The translations under genes were made by a program, and so were the position numbers. Below, piece after piece: positions 7,230-16,204 of a DNA stretch of 34,486 nt (positions within the stretch are counted from its first letter, which is position 1; each line of letters begins with the position of its first letter). Below the pieces are notes generated by a model. It saw only the letters and a list, made by a program, of their open reading frames with translations, ran no database searches and had not been told where the DNA came from. The DNA comes from Clostridia bacterium (lineage in GTDB: Bacteria > Bacillota_A > Clostridia > Christensenellales > Aristaeellaceae). The stretch covers positions 1 through 34,486 of the forward strand of contig JAFWQM010000133.1 in the NCBI GenBank assembly GCA_017509065.1. The letters are read 5' to 3'.

Positions 7230-8525
7230 TCATTTTGCCCGGGGGCCGAAAACGATCGCCGCGCCTTCAGGACGCACATTCAGCACAAAGCAGGAATGGT
7301 CACCGAAAACATCCTCCATGCGGCTCACGAAATGATCGACCTCTCCGTTGGGGACAAAGTTCAGCGTGGTGCCCGCGAAGCCGCCGCCGTGCACGCGCCA
7401 TGCGCCTTTGCCTTTCAGAAGCGTTTCCGCGATTGTCAGCGCCAGGGTCAGCGGCTGTTCCTTACCGGCAGGGTACAGGTTCTGCAGCAGCTTCCAGCTG
7501 CTTTCCCCGGACGCGATGATGTTTTCAAACATGGCGCTCAGGTTCCCGTCCCGGACAGCCTGCACCATGGCCTTGACCCTGCGGTTTTCTTCCATAAAGT
7601 GTATGGCGCGCAGGATGGGCCGCTCCCCTGTTTTCCGGCGCAGCTCGGGAATGGCCTGGCACAGTTCCTCGGGCCGCACCTGACGCAGCACGTCTCTGCC
7701 CAGCGCGTTGGCCACCGCCTGCATTTCGGACCGCACCGCGGCGTATTCGGCGGTCAGGTTGTCGTGGCTGCCGCCGGTGTTCACCACAACCAGCGAATAG
7801 CCGGCCTTCTGGAAATCGTAGAAGAGCGGCTCCACAACGGGGTTCTTTACGTCCTTGAAATCAATGGTCACCAGACCGCCCGTGGAGCAGGCCATCTGGT
7901 CCATCAGGCCGGAGGGCTTGCCGAAGTATTCGTTTTCCGCGTACTGCGATATCTGCGCGCGCGCGGTGCTGTCAACCACGAAGCCGTTGTACAGCGCGTC
8001 GATCACCGCGCAGACCATCACCTCATAAGCCGCCGAGGATGACAGGCCGCTGCCGCCGATCACATCGCTGGTCACCGCCGCGTCAAAGCCGCCCAGCTTA
8101 TATCCCCTGTCCGCCATGCCTTTTGCAACGCCGCGCACAAGCGCCGCGGACGTGCCTTCTTCCTCCGGGCGTTTTTCCAGGTTGTCCAGGGAAAGCTCGA
8201 TGCCGGGATAACCGGCGCTCTGTATACGGACTATCATATCGTCCCGGGGAGATACGCAGGCCAGGCAGTCCAGGTTCACTGCCGCGGCCAGCACCCGGCC
8301 GTTGTTGTGATCGGTGTGGTTGCCGATGATCTCCGTGCGCCCGGGCGCGCTGATCAGATAGAGCGGCACGGCCGCGTGGAAGCTTTCTTCATGTGTTTTG
8401 ATCAGGCTGGTATAGCGGCTCATTTGCCTCGCCAGCTCGCCGTTTCGCATGCCGTACAGCTGAGACAGGCGCTCCATCGCGGGCTGGCGCTTGATCTGAG
8501 CGAGCATATCGGAATAAAGACACAT
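7230..8525 (-). CDS. galK: Galactokinase (GHMP kinase)
   Basis: A 431-residue cytoplasmic kinase of the Leloir pathway (galactose + ATP to galactose-1-phosphate). The galactokinase signature is present as PGRTEIIGNHTDHNNG at residues 61-76. The usual Glu of GEHTD is Asn, a variant I associate with clostridial members. The GHMP ATP loop is GGSGLSSSAAYE at about 157-168, and the C-terminal GHMP motif is VHGGGFAGTTL. The ATG at 8525 is preceded by AGGAGG. A GTG six codons upstream would place that site inside the gene. The start is 14 nt after the stop of the solute-binding protein. No galT or galE is in the window. Confidence 0.95.
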   Translation of the reverse strand: MCLYSDMLAQIKRQPAMERLSQLYGMRNGELARQMSRYTSLIKTHEESFHAAVPLYLISAPGRTEIIGNHTDHNNGRVLAAAVNLDCLACVSPRDDMIVRIQSAGYPGIELSLDNLEKRPEEEGTSAALVRGVAKGMADRGYKLGGFDAAVTSDVIGGSGLSSSAAYEVMVCAVIDALYNGFVVDSTARAQISQYAENEYFGKPSGLMDQMACSTGGLVTIDFKDVKNPVVEPLFYDFQKAGYSLVVVNTGGSHDNLTAEYAAVRSEMQAVANALGRDVLRQVRPEELCQAIPELRRKTGERPILRAIHFMEENRRVKAMVQAVRDGNLSAMFENIIASGESSWKLLQNLYPAGKEQPLTLALTIAETLLKGKGAWRVHGGGFAGTTLNFVPNGEVDHFVSRMEDVFGDHSCFVLNVRPEGAAIVFGPRAK

Positions 8526-8539
8526 GGGTATCGCCCTCC

Positions 8540-10054
8540 TCACATTTGATTCAGTACATCCTGCCAGAAAGCGAGAAACTCCTTTAGACCAAGCTCCTGG
8601 AGCTTTTCTTCAAACGCCGCGAAGCTTTCGTCGCTGATCTCTTCTTCTCCCAGCACCCAGCGGGCAATCTGCATATCCACGTAATAGCCCAGCTTTTCCT
8701 GCAGCGGCGCGACGGTTTCGCTCTGCTCCGCGGTGAGCGTGTAATACGGGAAGGGCATCTGCACGAATTCATGGAAATCGCGCTGCTGCTCCAGGATATT
8801 CAGCACCATGGCGCTGCCGCTCATGCGCCGCTCGAACTCGCTGACGGAAACGCCGGGCTGATCGGAGGAGCCGCCCTCGATCAGCGTGGCGCCCCGGAAG
8901 GTGTCAAAGTTGTTCTGTACCGCTTCCAGATAACGCCAGGTACCGTCGCCGTCCACCAGGTAATCCACGTCCTGAAGGCCGATGGACGCAAGGATCGCGC
9001 CTTCCTGCGCGTAAAGGCTGTCCACCCAGCGAAGCACCGTTTCGGGATCTTTGCAGCCGCTGGTCACAGCGAACGTCCCGCGCAGCGCGGGCCCGGCAAA
9101 ATCGCGGTACGCCTTGCTTCCTTCGTAGGAAAGCGGCGGCATGATGGCGTAGTTTTCCGCCCAGGAGACCTTGAAAATATCCGCGGCCATGGGCGTGATG
9201 ATGGCTCCGTAGGTCGGCGTCGCCTTGGAATCGGTCACGGTGCGCATGTCGTCGGCCAGGGTAAAGCCGTTCTTGTCCAGCAGCCCGGCGTCCCACAGAT
9301 CGCGGCACCAGGTGATGAACAGGCGGAAGTTGTCTTCAAGCGGCATGAACTTTACCTGTCCGTCCTGCGCAAAGATGTTGTAATCATTGGCGATCAGGCT
9401 GAAAGCGTGGGCGAGGAATTTGAGGTCGAACGGCCCAAGGAAGCCCAGCGGGATTTCATCCGCTTTTCCGTTGCGGTTCGGGTCGCGGGTCTTAAAGGCG
9501 GTGAGCATGTCCGCGAATTCCTGGGCGGTGGTCGGCATATCCAGCCGCAGGTTTTTCAGCCATTCCTGATTCACCCAGATGTAATTCTGCATCGAAGGAT
9601 CGGCGATATACGGCAGGGCTGCGATGCTCCCGTCGGGCAGCGTAATGGCGGAAAGCGCTTCGGGCTTTTCCTGGAGAACAGCCCAGAGGTTCGGGCAGCA
9701 TGTTTCCAGGTACGGCTTCAGATCGATCAGCACGCCGCTTTCCCGCATATTCATGCATTCATCGCCGGTCAGCCGGGCTTTGAAAAGCACGTCGGGCAGG
9801 CTGTCCGATCCGGCCTTCATTCCGGCTTTCGCCTTTGTCCAGGCGGCTTCGTCCGTGTACTGTGTCACCTCAAAATGGATCCCGGTCTTTTCCTCCATCC
9901 GGGCGAAAAACTTGTTGCTCGTCCAATCCCGATATTGGGTATTGTCAAACCCCGCCAGCGTAAAGCTTTGCGCGGGCGCTTGCTCCGCCGCCGTAAACAT
10001 GGGCAGGCAGAGCAGAAGAACGATCAGAAAACAGCTGATCCGCTTCGATCGCAT
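8540..10054 (-). CDS. Family 1-type extracellular solute-binding protein
   Basis: A 504-residue exported protein with a Sec signal peptide (basic start MRSKR, hydrophobic core to about residue 20, TAAEQA cleavage region). No clear lipobox is seen. The mature part has the usual ABC-importer carbohydrate-binding outline: YRDWTSNKFFARMEEKTGIH, a DVLFKA segment, DGSIAALPYIADPSMQNYIW, then WLKNLRLDMPTTAQEFADML, and the DPNRNGKADEIPLG segment common in large clostridial sugar binders. No permease or ATPase is adjacent, so its membrane partners are elsewhere or shared. Linkage to galK suggests a galactoside ligand, which is inference. Good RBS (GAGGAGG) upstream. Confidence 0.88.
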   Translation of the reverse strand: MRSKRISCFLIVLLLCLPMFTAAEQAPAQSFTLAGFDNTQYRDWTSNKFFARMEEKTGIHFEVTQYTDEAAWTKAKAGMKAGSDSLPDVLFKARLTGDECMNMRESGVLIDLKPYLETCCPNLWAVLQEKPEALSAITLPDGSIAALPYIADPSMQNYIWVNQEWLKNLRLDMPTTAQEFADMLTAFKTRDPNRNGKADEIPLGFLGPFDLKFLAHAFSLIANDYNIFAQDGQVKFMPLEDNFRLFITWCRDLWDAGLLDKNGFTLADDMRTVTDSKATPTYGAIITPMAADIFKVSWAENYAIMPPLSYEGSKAYRDFAGPALRGTFAVTSGCKDPETVLRWVDSLYAQEGAILASIGLQDVDYLVDGDGTWRYLEAVQNNFDTFRGATLIEGGSSDQPGVSVSEFERRMSGSAMVLNILEQQRDFHEFVQMPFPYYTLTAEQSETVAPLQEKLGYYVDMQIARWVLGEEEISDESFAAFEEKLQELGLKEFLAFWQDVLNQM

Positions 10055-10087
10055 TCCGCGGTTCCTCCTCTAACAGATAATGAATTT

Positions 10088-10130
10088 ATTATACAGGAAA
10101 GAACAACTTATTTCTACCCCTGAATTTTAA
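10088..10130 (-). promoter_or_regulatory. Possible promoter of the SBP-galK unit
   Basis: A minus-strand TATAAT (10088-10093) lies about 34 nt upstream of the SBP start in an AT-rich tract. No convincing -35 box is found at 16-18 nt, so only the -10 is supported. Confidence 0.35.
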
Positions 10131-10283
10131 AAAGAATATGAAAATATTGATCCGGATTTTTCCTGAATTATCATATATGTAAGAATAAACAAATTGAAAG
10201 CAGCTTTGCAATTATTTACTTTCTTCACGGAAAAACCGGGAAAGCATAGAATGGAAGTATCGGAATCAGAAGGGGGAGGGGTT

Positions 10284-11027
10284 ATGCGGATATGGATTCA
10301 GGGAGAAAGTGAAATGGATCAGTTTCTGAAAAAACGCTGTGCTGAGCGCGGGATGATCCTGTCTTCCGTTTCGGACTGCGATTTGGCTGTGCTGAGATTT
10401 CCTTACTCAGAAATCAGCGCGGAAATAAAGGACGCTTTACCCGAGGGACAGAAGATTGTCTGCGGGATCATGAACGAGGAAGTGGAACAAACCGCGAAAG
10501 AAAAAAACTGGATGCTGTATCGTCCGCTTCAGGATGAAGAATACCTTCTGGAAAACGCGAAGCTTACGGCGGAAGGCGCGGTGTATTTCGCCATGAATAA
10601 GCTCAGTATAGCCATTCGGGATGCAAATTGCCTCGTCATCGGTTATGGCAGGATCGGAAAAGAACTCACGCGAATCCTGCGCGCCTTAGGCGCTGAAGTG
10701 ACCGTCGCGGCGAGAAGACGGGAAAGCAGAGAGGAAGCGGGAGAAAACAGCATACCGATCAGCGGGATTCGGTCTGTCATTCATCAGGCAGACTTGATTT
10801 TGAATACTGTTCCACAGCATGTATTGTCGGAATCCGGTCTGTTATCCATAAAAAGTACCGTTTTCTTGCTCGAACTGGCAAGCAAGCCCTACGGTTTTGA
10901 CATGGATGCGGCAAGGAGGCTTGGCGTCCATGCGTATCTGGAAAGCGGCATCCCGGGAAGATACTGCCCGCTGTCGGCCGCTTCCGCCCTGCTGCGGTAT
11001 ATAGAAAGGAGTGTCCGAATTGAGTAG
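10284..11027 (+). CDS. spoVFA: Dipicolinate synthase subunit A (SpoVFA/DpaA)
   Basis: A 247-residue subunit of the mother-cell enzyme that makes dipicolinic acid from the lysine-pathway intermediate, for calcium loading and heat resistance of the spore core. A short N-terminal segment precedes a Rossmann NAD(P) domain: CLVIGYGRIGKELTRILRAL (about residues 115-134), then AEVTVAARRRES. Later IPISGIRSVIHQADLILNTV and PQHVLSE match SpoVFA. It is about 50 residues shorter than the B. subtilis protein (297), mainly at the N-terminal half. The ATG at 10284 was chosen for the GGGGGAGGGG just before it. Its 3' end overlaps spoVFB by 8 nt. Confidence 0.9.
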   Translation: MRIWIQGESEMDQFLKKRCAERGMILSSVSDCDLAVLRFPYSEISAEIKDALPEGQKIVCGIMNEEVEQTAKEKNWMLYRPLQDEEYLLENAKLTAEGAVYFAMNKLSIAIRDANCLVIGYGRIGKELTRILRALGAEVTVAARRRESREEAGENSIPISGIRSVIHQADLILNTVPQHVLSESGLLSIKSTVFLLELASKPYGFDMDAARRLGVHAYLESGIPGRYCPLSAASALLRYIERSVRIE

Positions 11028-11616
11028 AACAAAAGTCGGCTTCGCGCTGACGGGTTCCTTCTGTACTTTCAAAAAAGTATTTCACGTGATTGAGCATCTG
11101 GTTCAGGCAGGTTATGAAGTTTTTCCTGTTCTTTCGTATCGCGCCGCCAGCGAAAATACCAGATTCTACGATAAAGAAACCGTATTTCAGATGCTTGCAG
11201 CCATCACAGGGAGACAGCCGTATACTTCACTTTCGGAAGTCGAACCGATCGGGCCGAAAAAACTGCTGGACGCCTATATCATCGCCCCCGCCTCCGGGGC
11301 GAGCATGGGGAAAATCGCACACGGCATATTCGATACCCCGGCGCTGTTTGGTGCGAAATCCCATCTCAGAAACAGCCGCCCGGTGCTGATCGCTCCCTCC
11401 ACCAACGACGGCCTGAGCACCGCGGCGGAAAACATCGGGAAGATTCTGGCGATGCGCAACGTTTATATTGTGCCCTTCCGTCAGGACGACCCGGTCAATA
11501 AGCCGCGTTCCGTGGTAGCGGATTTTGACAGAATCCCGGAAGCCCTCGCGGCGGCGCTGGCGGGCGAACAGGCGCAGCCCATTCTGCTCGCGCCCTTGAA
11601 AAAAGAAGAAAAATAG
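11020..11616 (+). CDS. spoVFB: Dipicolinate synthase subunit B (SpoVFB/DpaB), flavoprotein
   Basis: A 198-residue flavoprotein of the Dfp/UbiX-like fold that pairs with SpoVFA. The N-terminus KVGFALTGSFCTFKKVFHVI is the FMN-binding opening of SpoVFB. It is followed by APASGASMGKIAHGIFDTPA, then RPVLIAPSTNDGLSTAAENI and an end NVYIVPFRQDDP, all typical. The length is close to the 200 residues of B. subtilis. I chose the TTG at 11020, which sits 7 nt after GGAG. The GTG at 11011 lies directly on the ribosome binding site. Overlap with spoVFA implies coupled translation. Confidence 0.92.
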   Translation: MSRTKVGFALTGSFCTFKKVFHVIEHLVQAGYEVFPVLSYRAASENTRFYDKETVFQMLAAITGRQPYTSLSEVEPIGPKKLLDAYIIAPASGASMGKIAHGIFDTPALFGAKSHLRNSRPVLIAPSTNDGLSTAAENIGKILAMRNVYIVPFRQDDPVNKPRSVVADFDRIPEALAAALAGEQAQPILLAPLKKEEK

Positions 11617-11641
11617 AGTATACTATTCTCGGAGGTAAGAT

Positions 11642-12934
11642 ATGAAGAAACACGTTTTACGGCTGTTTGTTTCCATCATTTCCTTCTGTCTGGCGTCGGT
11701 CGGCTTTCTTCCCGCTCTTGCGGAAAACGCCGACGTGAACGGTTCTTACCGTTATTATGATTACGTCCGGCATCGGGAAACTGGCGAGTCGGGCAGCTTT
11801 GTCGAATACCCGGAATTTGTTTCGGATGATCCTGCCGATGAAGCGCTGCTCAGCGCCATCAACCGGACGATTCAGGAAACGGCCCATATTCCGGAGTATC
11901 TCCAGCTGCTTTCAACCATCCAGGAAGGCGGCACCGGCCTCAGGCTGACCTGGCAATCCTCGAATTTTGTTCAATTCAATGAGCAGGGAGAGCAGATCGG
12001 CGTTCGTTATGTTTCACTGCTGTTCAGCGCCGAGGGAAAGATGCTGCGGGGACGGCCCGGTCAAATCTATTATCCGCTGACGCTGGATCTTGCAACAGGA
12101 GAACTGGTGGAATTCGACGCACTTTTTACTGATTCCGAGAATGCAAAACTATTCATTGAATCGTATCTTTATTCGGAAGTTGAGCCAACTTTATCCACCT
12201 ATCTGGAAAACAACCGGCTGTTTCCCGTGCCCTATGACCGGTTCTTTCTGGATGGTTCTGGCAACGTGATCCTGCTCTACGAAAGCGAACAGCTTTCCTT
12301 CCTGTCCGGGTTCAGCGGAGCGGTTGCCTTCCGCTACAGCGAATTGTGGAAGTATTTGGATACCTCGCCGGACGGTATTCCCATGCAGGCCATGGAGACG
12401 TTATACGGCACGCTTTGGAACAAAACCGCCCAGTACATCCCGCAGCCGGAAAAATGGAAATACCCTCAGCTGCTGGAAACTTTTCTGGACATCAGCAAAT
12501 TGCCGGGTTTTCCCCCGCTTCTGATTCCCGGTTTGGGAACGCCCATGGAGGAAGTATTGGAAAAGCTCCACGCCGCCAGCGATTCCGGGTATTACGCGGA
12601 CGGCGCGTATTACGAAGTGGAGGAACCCGTGCTGCGCGGAACCTATCTGCTGACAGACAGAGAGGAAATCACGCTGACGGGCATTCTGACCAGCCGCCTG
12701 GACTGCTATGGCATCGAAACGGGAAAAACCACGCTGAACGAAGCGATCGCCCTGATGGAAGCGGAACCCGCCGCGCTGCTGACGATCGACGAAACAGCGG
12801 CGGAGATGTACCTGGTCTGTCCCGGCACGCTCGCCCTCTACACGTTCACGGATTTGCAGGGAAGAGCCGTTCAGTTTTCCCTCTACGCGGACGAAGCGGG
12901 GACGGTTCAGTTCATCGGTTTGAAATTAGTATAA
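11642..12934 (+). CDS. Secreted DUF3298/PdaC-RsiV-like protein of unknown function
   Basis: A 430-residue exported protein with a signal peptide ending near residue 27 (FLPALA-EN). Residues about 30-235 resemble the DUF4163/DUF3298 fold seen in RsiV and PdaC: VEYPEFVSDDPADEALLSAI near the start and YYPLTLDLATGELVEFDALF in the middle. The C-terminal part (about 290-430) repeats a beta-rich pattern (LTGILTSRLDCYGIETGKTT, LYTFTDLQGRAVQFSLYAD) that I do not recognise. It has no catalytic residues that I can name. It lies 25 nt after spoVFB with GGAGG 7 nt upstream, and 18 nt before ftsK, so it looks like part of one sporulation-linked operon. It may act in the cell envelope or intermembrane space. 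Confidence 0.75.
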   Translation: MKKHVLRLFVSIISFCLASVGFLPALAENADVNGSYRYYDYVRHRETGESGSFVEYPEFVSDDPADEALLSAINRTIQETAHIPEYLQLLSTIQEGGTGLRLTWQSSNFVQFNEQGEQIGVRYVSLLFSAEGKMLRGRPGQIYYPLTLDLATGELVEFDALFTDSENAKLFIESYLYSEVEPTLSTYLENNRLFPVPYDRFFLDGSGNVILLYESEQLSFLSGFSGAVAFRYSELWKYLDTSPDGIPMQAMETLYGTLWNKTAQYIPQPEKWKYPQLLETFLDISKLPGFPPLLIPGLGTPMEEVLEKLHAASDSGYYADGAYYEVEEPVLRGTYLLTDREEITLTGILTSRLDCYGIETGKTTLNEAIALMEAEPAALLTIDETAAEMYLVCPGTLALYTFTDLQGRAVQFSLYADEAGTVQFIGLKLV

Positions 12935-12952
12935 CGGCTGTAAAGGAGCAAT

Positions 12953-15900
12953 ATGAGTTCAACGACTGCCTCGAAAAAACAAAAAACGCAAGCCCAACCC
13001 GCCCCCGCCACCACCGGCCGGGGCGCGGCTTTGTATATCGTTTTGGGCGTTTTCCTGCTGACGCTCGGCACGGCCTGGCTGCTGCCCTTCTTCGGCATTC
13101 AGGAGGGCTATGTGATCAACCAGCTGTTCTCGATGCTGCTGGGGCTGTGCGGGCCGCTGTGTCCGTTTATGGTATTTCTTTGTTTCTGGGCGGGCGCGAG
13201 CCTGCTGACCGCCTGCCGCCATCGGGTGTCGGCCCGGAATTTCTTCCTTGTGCTGGGCATTTATCTGCTCGTCCTCGCGGCGCACACCCTCATTGCCCGC
13301 GTGCCGGGCAGCATGGGAGCCATGCCGTATCTTGACTTCATGCGCCGTCAGTCCGAGGCCCTTTCCCCTTCGGCTGAGAGCGATTTCACCACCTGCCTGA
13401 ACCTGGCTTTCGCCCAGCGCTCCACGGGCGCGGGCGGGCTGATCGGGATGCTGATCGCCTATCCCCTCTCCCACCTGCTCACCAGCATCGGCGCGGAAGC
13501 GCTGGTGTTCACGCTGATCCTCGTCATGGCGTTATCGCTGCTGCGCCTCCGCCCCAGCAGGTGGTTCCGTGCCCTGTCCGAAGCGCAGGAAAAGCGCCGC
13601 GCCGCGCAGGCGCAAGCGCGCCAGGAGCAGCCGCCCATTCCGGAATACAGCCAGCAGACGATGGACAGCGTTCCGCCGGAAGAAAACACGCCTCCGGCTT
13701 ATTATCACGCCGGGCCGATGTACGCCGCCCAGCCCGCTTACCCGCCGCAAAAGGACGAGCAGGGCTTCTATCCCGTGCAGCCGGATCTGTATGAAGAACG
13801 CTTTCCCGAAACGGCGGAAGCAAAGCCCGCTATCCCCGAGCCGGACTGGCGGAAGGAGGAACCGGCCAGGCAGGAGCCTGCGGAAGAGCAGCCTGATCCC
13901 GCGCCGGACAAGCCCGGCATGTTCACTGGGTTCTTAAACCGCCTCAAAACCGTCAAGCAGGAGAAAAAAGCGCCCGAGCCGCAGACGGCGTCGCAGCCTG
14001 TGACACCTGATAAAACCACGGAGGAAGAGGACGAAGCCCCGCCGCTCCGTCCCGAGCCCAAGCCGCAGCCCCGGAAAGCGCCGCGCTCGACCCAGGCGTT
14101 GGACGACGACGACGATCTGCCCTGGGACATTCCTTCCAGCGCCGTTCCCCACGCCGCTCCAATGCCCGCGAAAACCGCCATGCCCCACGCCATGCCGCAA
14201 AAGGAAGAGCCTGCTCCCCGTCACGCCGGGAAAACGGTGAATAATGGCAGCGGAAAGCAGGCCGCGCAGCCGGAGGCAAAGCCCGCCGCGCCCACGCCTG
14301 CTCCCAAGGCCGCCACGCCTTCCAATTCCTGGGCAGAGCAGGTGAACCGGAAGCAGGCGGAGCTGGACATGCCCGCGCATACCACCCGAAAGAACGAGCC
14401 CAAGCCGGTCTACACCGATCCCGTGGTGCCGATCACCGGCGAAAGGATCGCCATCACGCCCCAGGCCGCGCCCCGCGCCGACGCCAAGATGGACGGCACC
14501 AGCGCGCCGAAGCTGAAGGAAACCAGCATCGCGGACAGCGTTCCCTATACCCCGCCGCCCATCCGTCTGTTGAAGGAAAGCCGCCACGTGGCCCAGACCG
14601 ACGCCGCCCAGGAGGACGAGCGCCGGGCCATGATCATCGAAGGGACGCTGCGCTCCTTCGGGGTGGAATCCGAGGTCAAGCAGATCATGCACGGCCCGTC
14701 CATCACCCGCTTTGCCATCCAGATCGCTCCCGGCGTGAAAGTGAGCCGCGTAGCCAATACGTCGGACAACCTGGCCCTGGAGCTCAAAACCAAGCATGTC
14801 CGCGTGGAAGCGCCCATCCAGGGCACCAACTACATCGGCATCGAGGTGCCGAACCAATTGGTCAGCACCGTGGCCCTCAGGGAAGTGCTGGACAGCCCGG
14901 AAATGAAAAACAGCCCCTCTCCCCTGCTCGTGGCCCTTGGCAAGGACATTGCCGGTTCTCCCGTGCTGTGCGACCTGAGCAAGATGCCCCATCTGCTCAT
15001 CGCCGGCGCGACCGGCAGCGGCAAATCCGTGTGCATCAACTCCATCGTGTGCAGTCTGCTCTACCGCACGTCGCCCGACCAGGTACGGCTCATCATGATC
15101 GACCCCAAGCAAGTGGAACTGAGCGTGTACAACACCATTCCCCATCTGCTTGTGCCCGTCATCAGCGACCCGAAAAAGGCCGCGGGCGCGCTGGCCTGGG
15201 TGGTGCAGGAGATGCTGGAGCGCTACAGCAAGTTCAGCGCCCAGGGCGTGCGCAACATCGCGGGCTACAACAAGGCCAACCAGGGCACCGACAAGGTGCT
15301 GCCCAACATCGTGGTTATCATCGACGAAATGGCGGATCTGATGGAAGTCTGCCGCAAAGACGTGGAAGAGTCCATCCGCCGCCTGGCCGCTCTGGCCCGC
15401 GCCGCGGGCATCTATATGGTGCTGGCTACCCAGCGTCCCTCCGTGGACGTTATCACCGGCGTGATCAAGAACAACATCCCCAGCCGCATCGCTTTCGCCG
15501 TGTCCTCCGGCACGGACAGCCGCACGATCATCGACATCAACGGCGCGGAAAAGCTGATGGGCAAGGGCGATATGCTGTATAAGCCCGCCGGTTCCTCCGC
15601 GCTGCGCGTGCAGGGCTGCCTGGTCACGGACGATGAGGTGAACGCCATCGCAGAGTACATCGGCGCGCGGTATCAGACCGACTTTGACCCGAATATCGTG
15701 GATCATCTGGAAAACTCCGGGAAGGAACGCGAAGCCGACGAGGTTTCAGCGGGCGCTATGGACGACGCGGGCAGCGGCGGCGAAGGCAGCTTCCAGGATC
15801 TGCTGCAGCAAGCCATCGAAATGGCCGTGGAGGACGGCTCAACCTCCACCAGTATGCTCCAGCGCCGCCTGCGCGTTGGCTACGCCCGGGCGGGCAGGCT

Positions 15901-16012
15901 GATCGACGAGATGGAAAAGCGCGGCATCATCAGCCAGAGCGAAGGCTCCAAGCCCCGGAAAACCATCATTACCAGAGAGCAATATTATGAGATGATGGGA
16001 GAGGCTGATTAG
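12953..16012 (+). CDS. ftsK: FtsK/SpoIIIE-family DNA translocase
   Basis: A 1019-residue septal DNA pump. The N-terminal about 190 residues hold several membrane helices (for example LYIVLGVFLLTLGTAWLLPF and FFLVLGIYLLVLAAHTLIA). A very long Pro/Glu/Ala-rich linker spans about 205-540. The motor domain follows with Walker A GATGSGKS near 685-692, Walker B NIVVIIDEMADLM near 784-796, and ATQRPSVDVITGVIKNN. The C-terminal gamma winged helix (RRLRVGYARAGRLIDEMEKR) would read DNA orientation sequences. B. subtilis SpoIIIE is 787 residues; the excess here is linker. The gene follows spoVFA-spoVFB and one unknown gene. In B. subtilis spoVFAB and spoIIIE are also close, so a SpoIIIE role in forespore chromosome packing is plausible. 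The vegetative FtsK role is equally open. Confidence 0.95.
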   Translation: MSSTTASKKQKTQAQPAPATTGRGAALYIVLGVFLLTLGTAWLLPFFGIQEGYVINQLFSMLLGLCGPLCPFMVFLCFWAGASLLTACRHRVSARNFFLVLGIYLLVLAAHTLIARVPGSMGAMPYLDFMRRQSEALSPSAESDFTTCLNLAFAQRSTGAGGLIGMLIAYPLSHLLTSIGAEALVFTLILVMALSLLRLRPSRWFRALSEAQEKRRAAQAQARQEQPPIPEYSQQTMDSVPPEENTPPAYYHAGPMYAAQPAYPPQKDEQGFYPVQPDLYEERFPETAEAKPAIPEPDWRKEEPARQEPAEEQPDPAPDKPGMFTGFLNRLKTVKQEKKAPEPQTASQPVTPDKTTEEEDEAPPLRPEPKPQPRKAPRSTQALDDDDDLPWDIPSSAVPHAAPMPAKTAMPHAMPQKEEPAPRHAGKTVNNGSGKQAAQPEAKPAAPTPAPKAATPSNSWAEQVNRKQAELDMPAHTTRKNEPKPVYTDPVVPITGERIAITPQAAPRADAKMDGTSAPKLKETSIADSVPYTPPPIRLLKESRHVAQTDAAQEDERRAMIIEGTLRSFGVESEVKQIMHGPSITRFAIQIAPGVKVSRVANTSDNLALELKTKHVRVEAPIQGTNYIGIEVPNQLVSTVALREVLDSPEMKNSPSPLLVALGKDIAGSPVLCDLSKMPHLLIAGATGSGKSVCINSIVCSLLYRTSPDQVRLIMIDPKQVELSVYNTIPHLLVPVISDPKKAAGALAWVVQEMLERYSKFSAQGVRNIAGYNKANQGTDKVLPNIVVIIDEMADLMEVCRKDVEESIRRLAALARAAGIYMVLATQRPSVDVITGVIKNNIPSRIAFAVSSGTDSRTIIDINGAEKLMGKGDMLYKPAGSSALRVQGCLVTDDEVNAIAEYIGARYQTDFDPNIVDHLENSGKEREADEVSAGAMDDAGSGGEGSFQDLLQQAIEMAVEDGSTSTSMLQRRLRVGYARAGRLIDEMEKRGIISQSEGSKPRKTIITREQYYEMMGEAD

Positions 16013-16040
16013 GGTATGTGGTTTGATGAACACTTTAAGC

Positions 16041-16182
16041 TATAAAGGGATTGGAAACCCTCTCAGGCGTTTTGCACCAGCTTTCCCAAAGGGGGGAGCC
16101 AAGACATAGCCTCTCCCTCTGGGAGAGGTGCCGACGAAGGAGGCGGAGAGGGCACTCCGTTCTAATCCCTAATCCCTTTACT
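16041..16182. repeat. Intergenic palindromic repeat with heptad end, between ftsK and the serine hydrolase
   Basis: The arms TATAAAGGGATT (from 16041) and TAATCCC-TAATCCC-TTTA (16163-16180) face each other. Inside are CCAAAGGGGGGAGCC and CTCTCCCTCTGGGAGAGG (about 16109-16126), a short hairpin typical of dispersed clostridial intergenic repeats. There is no T-run, so it is not counted as a terminator. Confidence 0.6.
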
Positions 16183-16204
16183 TTGAATAAAGGAGCTGAA
16201 CCAA

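Noticed and set aside
10141..10200. Sporulation sigma (E or K) promoter upstream of spoVFA
   Set aside because: CATATATGTA at 10172-10181 is only partly like a -10 and no -35 is found at 16-18 nt; not strong enough to list.
13934..15706. 590-codon minus-strand frame inside ftsK
   Set aside because: Composition is His/Gly/Arg-rich shadow text; the plus strand carries an intact FtsK motor.
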